Shown piece by piece: positions 27,836 to 36,410 of a DNA stretch of 42,064 bases (position 1 is its first letter; each line of letters begins with the position of its first letter). Position numbers and translations under genes: made by a program. The stretch covers positions 1-42,064 of the forward strand of contig LT649300.1 in NCBI GenBank assembly GCA_900128395.1, given 5' to 3'. Source of the stretch: Stramenopiles sp. TOSAG23-2 (taxonomy: Eukaryota; Sar). The notes beneath the pieces were generated by a model. That model saw only the letters and a program-made list of their open reading frames with translations. It was not told the DNA's origin and did no database searches.

Positions 27836-29623
27836 TCAAAGTAGTGGCTCTTGGCCATTCCAATCCACACTTGCACCAGGCCAACGTGTCCTAATAACAT
27901 CATCAAGTGGTGGTACAATGTCACTTCTATCAATCACACTTTTAGTCCTAGAGACAGTTAAATGGTATAAATTCTCTTGTGATGCTAATTCATCGTAAAA
28001 GTACAACTCTAAAACCATTTTTTGGTCCAAATCTTCTTTTTTCTCCATCGTAAATAAAACGGTGTAATGACTTTCACTACATATTACCCATACATTCACA
28101 TCTGGTTTTTTATACAATTCACCAGCAGATACATATCCAAAATGTTCAAAATATGTCAAAAAACCACATAATGGCTTACCTGAGATACCTCTCAATGTTA
28201 AACCATCCATATCTTTAACGCCATCAAATATATTAGACCGTGCCCGTCCACTTAATAATAAATTCACTAATTCTTGATTTGCATAATTATGTCCACCAAT
28301 CAAAGTTGGTGTTTCTGCCATAACATCTACATCTTCATTGCAACTATCAATTCCACGCGTTAAAACCGCTGATATGCAAACGCATACTACTCCTGGTCCA
28401 TCTGGTTTCACAAATTTGTCTAAATTCGCTTTAATGAATTGGTCTAATTCCATTCTACCACTAAAGGTAAATAATTCAAGTTGCTCTGTTAATCCATCAG
28501 CTTTGTACGAAGCAGTTTGGCGTGGAGCAGCATCTTGTTTCTCCTCTTCAGTTCGTTCACGTTCAAGTGCTACAATCGGTCTACCATATTGATTACCATC
28601 TTCATCTTTTTTAGCACAAATCATAATAACATCTACTATTGCTCCAACTAATGCTTCTGTTAAATCATCCATCGACGGTGCATTGATGTTATTTAAATTG
28701 TATTTGCCATTAGATGTAAACAACAAACGTCTTAATATACATGCTTGTACTGCTGCTAATACCCCACATGGGCCACCATTCCGTTGCACTAAACCAAATC
28801 CAGCAGTTTTATTTGCAGTAAAAAACAAACCTTGTTTTTTCCATGCATCATTAAAACTTTTACCACGAATTTTTGTACCAAAAAATAATTTACGAATCCC
28901 TTTCGCATTTTCAATTGAAATCAACCGTGGTCGTACAAGTGATGAATTGGATTGCGATTCTTTTATTTCTTCGACATAATTTGTAATATATTCTAAAAAT
29001 TTTTGATTTCCAGGATCACCAAGAATATTATTACTAACTTTATTATTACTATTATTTCCATCTTTCCCACTCCAATCAATACGAAAATCATCATCGTCGT
29101 CGTTGTTTGCATTAGTACTATTACCACCAATACTAAAATTGCCGAAAGGATCATTATCAACGGCATCATTATTCCCACCACCACCGATACTAAAATTACC
29201 AAACGGGTCGTTTTTATCATCAATATTATTATTGTTATTTCTTTGAACCTCAATATCGTCATCTTGTTTTTTATCGACTTTTTCAATAACGTTTTTGGCA
29301 GTTACTTTGTTACTACTACTGTTTGAAGATAACTTTTTCTTGCTTGTTGTTGTGGACGACGATGATAAAGAGGATTCCTTTGATTTATTATCACCATAAC
29401 GTGAAGTAAAGTCATGCACCATAACTTCAATTTTCGATTCGTACCCTCCTTTACTTTTATCATCTTTAGTTGCTCTTTCCATACGGCTCCCACTAGGTAC
29501 GTCGTTACATTTACCTTCAAATTGATCGACTTGTACATCTTGGTATGCTGCTAATGCACGTGCATACTTCGTTGGATTTTTTTTTAAATATTCATATACT
29601 AAATCATCTGACAATGTTGTCAT
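27836..29623 (-). CDS. MINDY-3/4-type ubiquitin Lys48-chain deubiquitinase
   Basis: MINDY-family cysteine proteases trim Lys48-linked polyubiquitin. The catalytic domain (about 235-590 of 595) opens with LFFGTKIRGKSFNDAWKKQG and the active-site block NGGPCGVLAAVQA, with catalytic Cys286. The His lies in the ESHYTVLF block (His519), after the family-typical LTYFEHFGYVSAGELYKKP. These features fit the MINDY-3/MINDY-4 (FAM188) branch. The N terminus has a short helical motif (LVYEYLKKNPTKYARALAAY, 9-28) similar to the one that begins MINDY-4 proteins. It is followed by a disordered Ser/Asn/Asp-rich linker that carries the ten-residue unit DPFGNFSIGG twice (139-148, 158-167). All visible catalytic residues are kept, so it is probably active. 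Telling MINDY-3 from MINDY-4 needs a tree. Confidence 0.92.
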   Translation of the reverse strand: MTTLSDDLVYEYLKKNPTKYARALAAYQDVQVDQFEGKCNDVPSGSRMERATKDDKSKGGYESKIEVMVHDFTSRYGDNKSKESSLSSSSTTTSKKKLSSNSSSNKVTAKNVIEKVDKKQDDDIEVQRNNNNNIDDKNDPFGNFSIGGGGNNDAVDNDPFGNFSIGGNSTNANNDDDDDFRIDWSGKDGNNSNNKVSNNILGDPGNQKFLEYITNYVEEIKESQSNSSLVRPRLISIENAKGIRKLFFGTKIRGKSFNDAWKKQGLFFTANKTAGFGLVQRNGGPCGVLAAVQACILRRLLFTSNGKYNLNNINAPSMDDLTEALVGAIVDVIMICAKKDEDGNQYGRPIVALERERTEEEKQDAAPRQTASYKADGLTEQLELFTFSGRMELDQFIKANLDKFVKPDGPGVVCVCISAVLTRGIDSCNEDVDVMAETPTLIGGHNYANQELVNLLLSGRARSNIFDGVKDMDGLTLRGISGKPLCGFLTYFEHFGYVSAGELYKKPDVNVWVICSESHYTVLFTMEKKEDLDQKMVLELYFYDELASQENLYHLTVSRTKSVIDRSDIVPPLDDVIRTRWPGASVDWNGQEPLL

Positions 29624-30150
29624 GATGTATGTTGTTTCTTGTTTTAGTTAATTAAACTTTTGTGAGATTACCTTGTTCGTTAAAATTATCTATCTATCTA
29701 TCTATTTTATCTATCTATTTCATTTGAATGAAGTTAGTATAAAAATATTTGAAAAAATAGAGTTATCGACATTAAAGATGGGCAACAACGCATGGTGGCG
29801 AAAAAAATTTTTTTTTTTTTTTCAACTTTTTTTTTCCAGCCGTCTAGTATAATATGGAAATAGCATTACTTGGATGGAACCTCGTAGTCTTGTTACTACA
29901 CTTATTATTTATTTTATTTTTTGAATTAGAAAAGCACTCCTGGCACTCCATCCAGAGACTCGACGACTCGACTGATGCTGGACTGCCACATCAGGGGACG
30001 ACTAGGACTGACTGATATATATATGATTTGGAATAATAAAAAGTAGTAAATACTAAAAGAGAAAACAACAACAACAACAAGAAATACAATATACATATAC
30101 AAAGAGATATACGGATATATATATATATATATATACATAAACAAACGAAT
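29624..30150. promoter_or_regulatory. Divergent upstream region
   Basis: This lies between the start codons of the MINDY gene (-) and the FUN14 gene (+). It holds a TATC microsatellite (about 29687-29713), long T runs (29808-29833) and a TA tract (30115-30136) just before the FUN14 ATG. No gene was seen. Confidence 0.4.
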
Positions 30151-30699
30151 ATGTTTCGATCAATACTAGCTGCAAGTACTACTAATAATAATAATGATTA
30201 TTTAGTAAAACGAACGAAAGTAGGTATTAAAAATGCTATTTCAATGTATATGTTAACGTTAATGCAAAGTCCATCTTCTAATAACGACGATGAGGATAGT
30301 GGGGCAACAGGTGATGATGATGATAAACCAAGCAAAAAGAATGTATCGATGCCAGATCCATTTGATACTATGCATTTGACATATTTAGGTGGACAACTAT
30401 CGGTAGGTGCTTTATTGGGATACTCTGCAGGCTATGCAATTAACGTCACTGCGCATGTTGCTGCATATTTTGTTGGTATAGTTTTCATTTCAATACAATA
30501 TTTAGCTTGGAAAGGAATGGTAAAAATACAATGGTCTGAAATTTTTGCCCAAGCAGAAAAAGCATTAGATCGTGATGGGGATGGCAAATTTGATATTAAA
30601 GATGCAAAAATTTGGTGGAATGACTTATTAACAATCTTAACATGGAATATGCCAGGTGGTAGTGGATTTTTATTTGGATTGTATTATGCATTGAGTTGA
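30151..30699 (+). CDS. FUN14-domain membrane protein with an EF-hand
   Basis: FUN14 proteins (FUNDC1 and relatives) are small, mostly mitochondrial outer-membrane proteins; FUNDC1 is a mitophagy receptor. This 182-residue protein has an Asn/Asp-rich N-terminal half and then the FUN14 pattern from about residue 75: LGGQLSVGALLGYSAGYA, the helix AHVAAYFVGIVFISIQYLAW, the GMVKIQW turn, and the ending PGGSGFLFGLYYALS. A canonical EF-hand loop, DRDGDGKFDIKD, lies between the helices at 140-151, with Asp at positions 1, 3, 5, 9 and 12, so calcium binding is likely. No clear LC3-interacting motif (YxxL/WxxL near the N terminus) can be claimed; YMLTL (33-37) is a candidate at most. Mitochondrial location is inferred from the family. 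Confidence 0.87.
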   Translation: MFRSILAASTTNNNNDYLVKRTKVGIKNAISMYMLTLMQSPSSNNDDEDSGATGDDDDKPSKKNVSMPDPFDTMHLTYLGGQLSVGALLGYSAGYAINVTAHVAAYFVGIVFISIQYLAWKGMVKIQWSEIFAQAEKALDRDGDGKFDIKDAKIWWNDLLTILTWNMPGGSGFLFGLYYALS

Positions 30700-30963
30700 G
30701 TGAAAAATATAGTCTTAGTCTCTTTCTACGTTGGTAATATTATTTATTTATTATTTTTTTTAGTGTATTTTTTTTTTTTATTTACCATACCAAGTATAGC
30801 GCTATATATGCTATTTTATTATGCGTTGCGTGCTTGCCTATATCCATAATAATTACTGGCATAATATATATACTGTATTACTAATATATACTAATATTAA
30901 AATACACGCACCATTTACAAAATACAATATACGTACATTTTAGTATCGGAGAGGTCTATATTG

Positions 30964-30994
<31 letters not shown>

Positions 30995-30996
30995 TT

Positions 30997-32862
30997 ATGG
31001 ATACCAATTTAACCTCGTCTATCTTTCATCGACAATTAATTGGGAAATCTGTTATAAAAAATTGGAAGACAGAAACACTTGTACAAAGATTAAAACTAAC
31101 TAAAACATTTAATTGTCATAATGGATGTGTAAATACAATTCAATTCGATTCGACAGGGAATTTAATGATATCTGGTAGTGATGATAAAACATTGAAGATA
31201 CTTGATCCTAAATTAAAATCATCAAATAAAAGTCCTACACTATGGAGCTATCAGACAAATCATTTTTCAAATATTTTTAGCGCTTCACTAGTTAATGGAT
31301 TAACGTATGCTGTCAGTTGTAGCAGAGACGGTGAAGTACGTCTTACCCACATTATTCGAAAAACTAGTGCCGTTGCATTTAGTCATGATAAGACAGCATA
31401 TCAAACATTATCCGCTGGTCCATATGCGCCAAACATATTTTTTAGCTGTTCAGATGACAAAACTGTGCGTAAATTCGATTTAAGAGCAAGAACGTGTTAT
31501 CAAGGTGCATGTATTGAGTTAAACAATTCAGGCATTTCAACAATAGCTATTCATCCATTTGATGAGACTAAACTTTTAGTTGGTTGTAGTGATGATCCAA
31601 TCGTTAAATTGTATGATTTAAGATATTGCAGTGTCAATAATAATACAATAAATAATAATGGTATTAATAATAATGATAATAAAACAACATTACAAAGGTA
31701 TGCTCCGCATCATTTATTGTCTGCAAAAGCTACTGAATCTCGTAAATTAGGCAGGGTTACCTGTGTGAAATTCAATACAATGGGTGATGAATTTTTAGCA
31801 AGTTACAGTAATGAACATGTGTATATATTTAATGTAAATAATAATAATAATAATAACGATGATGGTACAAATGGTATGGATTTTAATAATAATATAATTG
31901 GATATATACCAAAAGAAATCTCAACTGAAAGGCGTATTAGACTTGGAATGGGCGGCTGGGATGAATGTGGTCCATTATCAAATTTGCCTTCATCAAATGG
32001 GGATGATGATGATGATAATAATAATAATAATAATGATGATGATGAGGAAAACAACAACAATGTTGATGAAGAAAGAATAGAAGATGAACAACATAATACA
32101 AGGGCAAATATTATTAATAGTGCTCTTGGAGTAAATATCCCATTAATTAATAATGATGATAATGATGATGATGATGGTGGTGGTGATAATAATAATAACA
32201 AAAACGAGGATGATGAGTGTAAATCAGATGACAATAATAATAATATTAGCAACAACAACACTGAGTATAATCCAAATATCGAAAATATTATTCCCCCAAA
32301 ACAATGTTTTAAAGGTCATCGAAATTCACGTACAGTGATTAAAGAAGCGACATATTTTGGACTAAATGATGAATATATTGTATCTGGTTCAGATGATGGC
32401 CGTATTTATTTTTGGTTGAAAAGTACTGGTAAATTAATTCAAGCATTAAATGCTGATCACCGTGTTGTTAATTGTGTACAACGCCCAGTGAATATCAGGC
32501 ATCAACATCATCCATTACCATATCTATGTTCTAGTGGCATTGATTATGATATCAAAATGTGGGAGCCTATTAATGGTTCAATAACGAATTGTAGTGGTGG
32601 AGGAGATGATGCATTGCAATTAAATGCAACTGGATCAGACGTTGTTGAAGATTTAGAAGCAATTGCAAATGCGAATGAAAAGATGCGAATTGAGACGTTA
32701 GAATCACCAAATGTTAATATCAATACAGCTCAATTAATACGGATGCTGGCAGCAATAAGAATTCAAAGACGTTTACAACGACGCAGGGAAGAAAGAGCAA
32801 GAGCAGTAGCTGCTACGAATGAAGAGAATGACGAGGAAACCGAAGATGAAGTGCATGTATAA
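30997..32862 (+). CDS. WD40 protein, DCAF8/DCAF6-like CUL4-DDB1 substrate receptor
   Basis: DCAF8-type proteins are WD40 propellers that present substrates to CUL4-DDB1 ubiquitin ligases. The start RQLIGKSVIKNWKTETLVQRLKL then HNGCVNTIQFDSTGNLMISGSDD matches the DCAF8/DCAF6/WDTC1 subfamily (VQRL..HNGCVNTL.F...G..L.SGSDD). WDxR-like motifs FDLRART and YDLRYCS occur in later blades and could contact DDB1. A long Asn/Asp insert (about 285-430 of 621) separates the early blades from the last ones (YIVSGSDDGRIYFWLKSTG, then SSGIDYDIKMWEP). The C-terminal helix has an IQ-like stretch, AAIRIQRRLQRRREERARA. The frame is uninterrupted. A TA tract (30963-30989) lies directly before the ATG. Confidence 0.87.
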   Translation: MDTNLTSSIFHRQLIGKSVIKNWKTETLVQRLKLTKTFNCHNGCVNTIQFDSTGNLMISGSDDKTLKILDPKLKSSNKSPTLWSYQTNHFSNIFSASLVNGLTYAVSCSRDGEVRLTHIIRKTSAVAFSHDKTAYQTLSAGPYAPNIFFSCSDDKTVRKFDLRARTCYQGACIELNNSGISTIAIHPFDETKLLVGCSDDPIVKLYDLRYCSVNNNTINNNGINNNDNKTTLQRYAPHHLLSAKATESRKLGRVTCVKFNTMGDEFLASYSNEHVYIFNVNNNNNNNDDGTNGMDFNNNIIGYIPKEISTERRIRLGMGGWDECGPLSNLPSSNGDDDDDNNNNNNDDDEENNNNVDEERIEDEQHNTRANIINSALGVNIPLINNDDNDDDDGGGDNNNNKNEDDECKSDDNNNNISNNNTEYNPNIENIIPPKQCFKGHRNSRTVIKEATYFGLNDEYIVSGSDDGRIYFWLKSTGKLIQALNADHRVVNCVQRPVNIRHQHHPLPYLCSSGIDYDIKMWEPINGSITNCSGGGDDALQLNATGSDVVEDLEAIANANEKMRIETLESPNVNINTAQLIRMLAAIRIQRRLQRRREERARAVAATNEENDEETEDEVHV

Positions 32863-33070
32863 ATGTACATACGCGCGGAGCGTACGAGCAGGTGCGTGTA
32901 AAAAGCAACTTTTTTTTTTAATTTTTCAAATTATTAATATAATACGAGAATATATAGATGATGCAAAATTTTATTTTATTATTTTTTTCGTAAATAATAA
33001 CACGCGAACGTAAATATTACGCGCGTACTAAAATATTTTTAGATCCCCTCTCTTCTGTTGTATATATATA

Positions 33071-33100
33071 AGAATTTTATATAACATATGAGTAAGAGAA
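33071..33100 (-). repeat. 40-bp dispersed repeat family, diverged inverted copy
   Basis: On the minus strand the sequence starts ttctcttactcatatgttat, differing at about three positions from the first 30 bases of the copies at 11142 and 27387. It lies between two convergent genes. Confidence 0.5.
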
Positions 33101-33154
33101 AAACACATATATATATATTTAAAATATATTTTTCAGTAAAACATACGTACATTT

Positions 33155-34261
33155 TCAATATAACCACACTTCAATTTTCCTCATGGCAGAAAAAATTGCA
33201 GGGTCTTCAAAGGTAAGATCAGGTGTTCTTCCAATATCTTTTGTTGGTCTGTATCTATTACAACATGGTAAATTCACTAAACATGTTTTACAATTTCCAA
33301 AAATATTTCTAACTTTATCGAAACGTGCATCTCCTACAAAACGATGGTGACTATGGACACATATTATATATAAATACTGGCATTGATTTTTTTTAATTTC
33401 TTTATTATCACAAGTAGTTGATGCAATATTTACCCAATCTTCGAATTTTTTGTCGAAGCATTCAAGCCGATGGATACCTTTTGGCATTTTACCAACAAAT
33501 TCAGGCTTCAAACCTGGATCAATAGATATTATATTCCAATCTGTTAAGAATGATATTAATGTTGCTGTTCTAGGTGTCGAACCATCACCAATACATATAC
33601 ACCATACATTTGGTTGTTTCCATCGAGACCTATGGAGATTTTTTTTTTTTTTGCTGCCAGTAGTAGTTTTTTTAATTTCATTTGTATCTAAATGTGAGTA
33701 TAACGTACAAGCTCTTAAAGCACCCATTGATTCAGAAATATCTTTTGCATCTGGAAACACATCCAACTCAATTAATTTTTTAAAACACTTCATGTTCCAT
33801 ACCGCATCAATATGTTGACTAAAACCCCAATTTCGCGTTCTCAATTTTCCACTTCTTCTACCCCAATAATTTTGAATGGGACCACCAAAATTTTTTGCGT
33901 CTCCTCGTAAGTCACTTTCTAATTGTTTTCCTACTTTCAAGAAATCATGGTTATCGTGCATTATTTTTTTTTGATATTCATTCATTGAATGTACTTCTGC
34001 AGTTATCTTATTATTTTTTTTCATATTATTGCTATTTCTAAAATTATGTATTTTAGTGCCAGTGCATTGTTTACATCTTGCGAAAGTATCACGTCTCTTC
34101 CATTGATTTTTTGAGAAGTAATTTTGTGATTTGATTGTATTACAATTGAAACACTTGGCTACTTTTTCTGCTTTTACATTTTGTTTTTTTTTTTCACGGC
34201 GATATTCATTTCTGTGATATATTGCATATATACCAATAAATACTCCAACTGCCGTATACAT
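33155..34261 (-). CDS. Membrane-anchored zinc-motif protein with Rossmann-like domain, function unknown
   Basis: The 368-residue protein begins with one hydrophobic segment (residues 1-15) followed by a basic stretch, so it may be an N-terminally anchored membrane protein. A CxxC...CxxC motif (C37, C40, C63, C66, within FNCNTIKSQNYFSKNQW and ARCKQC) is likely to bind zinc and resembles Stc1-type treble-clef motifs. After a charged linker comes an ordered domain with VWCICIGDGSTPRTATLISFL and IISIDPGL (219-251). This looks like motif I and the acidic motif II of a SAM-dependent methyltransferase, here with GDGSTPRTA instead of the usual GxGxG. A Cys- and His-rich end follows. Methyltransferase activity is inference from this pattern; no substrate can be named. 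Confidence 0.75.
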   Translation of the reverse strand: MYTAVGVFIGIYAIYHRNEYRREKKKQNVKAEKVAKCFNCNTIKSQNYFSKNQWKRRDTFARCKQCTGTKIHNFRNSNNMKKNNKITAEVHSMNEYQKKIMHDNHDFLKVGKQLESDLRGDAKNFGGPIQNYWGRRSGKLRTRNWGFSQHIDAVWNMKCFKKLIELDVFPDAKDISESMGALRACTLYSHLDTNEIKKTTTGSKKKKNLHRSRWKQPNVWCICIGDGSTPRTATLISFLTDWNIISIDPGLKPEFVGKMPKGIHRLECFDKKFEDWVNIASTTCDNKEIKKNQCQYLYIICVHSHHRFVGDARFDKVRNIFGNCKTCLVNLPCCNRYRPTKDIGRTPDLTFEDPAIFSAMRKIEVWLY

Positions 34262-35040
34262 TATTTAATACATATAAGATGTTATAGATGTTTCAATGTT
34301 GATGAAAAATGTATTGTGTATTTTCGACTAACGAGACTATACCACAATAAATATTATTAATTTAAATATAATATAATACAGGATTAAATAATAAATACTA
34401 CTGTATTACCAAGTATACTTATAATACTGCCAGACTGATTTTACTTTTGGTATTGTTTCTGAATACAACTCTATGAAAATTTACAAAACATTGATTGCTA
34501 AATATAGTTTAGCACCTTTGTGTAAAATATTATAGAGTTATATGGTATATATGTATATCATCGATGGTGAAAGTAGATTGATGTATATATTTATATAAAG
34601 TGATGTATTTGTAAATAATATATATATAATATTTCTATTATTCTAATAAATGGAATAATGGGGGTGTTCATTGTTTGCTGTAGGCAGCTGCTATTGACCC
34701 GGTAGCTAATACCTTATTATAATATCCTCTGGTGTGCTGGTGTGCTGGTTATTACCACCAGGAGGATTATTTACATAAAAGTGCATGTTTTGACTAGATA
34801 GTAGAGGATCCTCTCTAGTATAGTTTTGACATAATAATAACTATTTATTCATTTTTTATTATTCGGTAGCATCATGTATAGTATAAAAATATATTTAATA
34901 TCTCGTGAGAAAACGGCAAAATAACAGATGTCATTATTCCATTGACCTTTACTATATTAACAATTGCACTCGGTTCCAATTTAGTGGATTATTCAAGATC
35001 ATCTAACGAAAATTGGGAAGAAAAAAACAAAAAACATACC
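34262..35040. promoter_or_regulatory. Divergent upstream region
   Basis: This separates the starts of the zinc-motif gene (-) and the PRMT-like gene (+). It is AT-rich with a direct repeat ggtgtgctggtgtgctggtt (about 34731-34750). The frame of the downstream gene stays open back to about 34942 without an ATG. A non-ATG start or an upstream exon cannot be excluded. Confidence 0.35.
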
Positions 35041-36237
35041 ATGTCAAATAAAGCGCCTACAAAATTAGCGGAACATTTACACGTGTTACAAGAACCCATG
35101 TGGATGGCTAAATATACATTAGTTTTACAAGATAAAGAAAATATTTTAAATAAAACTATATGTATTTTAAATGCTGGTGTTGGCGTCTTGCCCATTATTG
35201 CTGCACGAACAGGGGCAAAGATGGTATATGCAGTTGAGGATAGTGCATTGGCGGAAACAATGCAAGACTTAATAGCAACCAACGGGGATGATTTGAAAAA
35301 CAAAATTAGTATTGTTAAAAATGTTGATGAAATTAAAGAGAAAGTTGATATCCTTTTAAGTACTCCGATGGGAATGTTGTGTTTGCACGGAAATTATTTA
35401 TCCTATTTAGTTGATGCAAGGGATAAAGTATTGAAGGAAAATGGAATCATCATCCCAAGATCATTGAAACTCATCACTTCGACTTTAACTGATGAGAAGA
35501 CGAATTTATATTTAAAAGAACAAAGTTCGTTTTGGGGGGATCAACATTTTTTCGGTGTTGATTTATCATGTGAAGCTAAAACAGCTATCATGCAAACATT
35601 TGCTCAAACATTAACAGGGCGTATATTAGAAGAATCCATCATGTCAGTAAAGCCATCATCCTATGAAATAGATTTAACTACGATTGCGAAAGAGAGTGTT
35701 GAAGAATTTACTATATCTGCGAATTTTAAAACAGCATTTAATGGTATGATACATGGCATAGGAGCATGGTTTGAATTAGATTTAGGATTACGTCAATGTA
35801 AAATACAATCAGGTCCATCAACTGATGATTCACAATGGTACACATGCCGTTTTTTATTGCCAAAACCTATGTTAGTTCATGCAAATGATGATGTAGAAGG
35901 TACATTAAAATTTCAACTAAACAAATTAGATAGTTACAATATAACAATTGATTTGCAAAATAGTAGTAAAGGAATACGAAGTCGCCATTTATATCCAATG
36001 AATCATTATATAACACATGGTATGAACAATTGGGATAATTCTAATAACAACAATAATGTAAATGGTGGTGGATGGCATTTTTGTGATCAAAATAATGCTA
36101 ATATTGGTCCTGTTAGTCGTACACAAATTATAGAAATGTTACGTGCTGGTAAATTGCATCAGGGTAGCTATGTATGGAAACAAGGTTTTGGTGATAATTG
36201 GACACCAATAAGCCAGATCAATGAATTAAAAATTTAG
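35041..36237 (+). CDS. CARM1/PRMT4-like methyltransferase fold, probable pseudoenzyme, fused to GYF_2
   Basis: From the ATG at 35041 the protein has 398 residues. Residues about 5-310 follow the type I protein arginine methyltransferase fold: motif I region LNAGVGVL (43-50), post-I YAVED (63-67), VDILLSTPMG (102-111), FFGVDLS (170-176) and SQWYTCRFL (264-272), all alignable with CARM1. However, the catalytic features are altered. The motif I glycines are reduced, the first double-E-loop Glu is Thr108, the second falls at Gly117, and THW has become SQW, losing the His. It is therefore probably catalytically inactive. After an Asn-rich linker, residues about 345-398 form a GYF_2-like domain (WHFCDQNNANIGPVSR, then SYVWKQGF, then W387), normally a protein-interaction module. 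I infer a scaffold or reader role. The start is uncertain because the open frame continues upstream without an ATG. Confidence 0.82.
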   Translation: MSNKAPTKLAEHLHVLQEPMWMAKYTLVLQDKENILNKTICILNAGVGVLPIIAARTGAKMVYAVEDSALAETMQDLIATNGDDLKNKISIVKNVDEIKEKVDILLSTPMGMLCLHGNYLSYLVDARDKVLKENGIIIPRSLKLITSTLTDEKTNLYLKEQSSFWGDQHFFGVDLSCEAKTAIMQTFAQTLTGRILEESIMSVKPSSYEIDLTTIAKESVEEFTISANFKTAFNGMIHGIGAWFELDLGLRQCKIQSGPSTDDSQWYTCRFLLPKPMLVHANDDVEGTLKFQLNKLDSYNITIDLQNSSKGIRSRHLYPMNHYITHGMNNWDNSNNNNNVNGGGWHFCDQNNANIGPVSRTQIIEMLRAGKLHQGSYVWKQGFGDNWTPISQINELKI

Positions 36238-36410
36238 AGCATGTAGGTCGTAGTGTATTGAGAGAGAGAGAGAGATAAACTAATATGGTCGTCTCTATAT
36301 GATATACAAGAGAGATGCACTTTTTGAAATTAGAGATCTCTCTATAAATTATTTTACCACCACCTTTCTTCCCCTGTATATTTTTATTTTTAAATATGCT
36401 CGCACTCTCT

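Noticed and set aside
31803-32261. Leu/Ser-rich minus ORF inside the WD40 gene, and similar poly-Leu or poly-Ile ORFs at 23553-24050 and 29003-29326
   Set aside because: These are antisense readings of Asn/Asp/Ser repeat codons in real genes.
34942-35040. N-terminal extension of the PRMT-like protein
   Set aside because: The first codon of the longer frame is TTG, not ATG, and the extra residues match no PRMT feature. ATG 35041 was chosen, though an upstream exon is not excluded.
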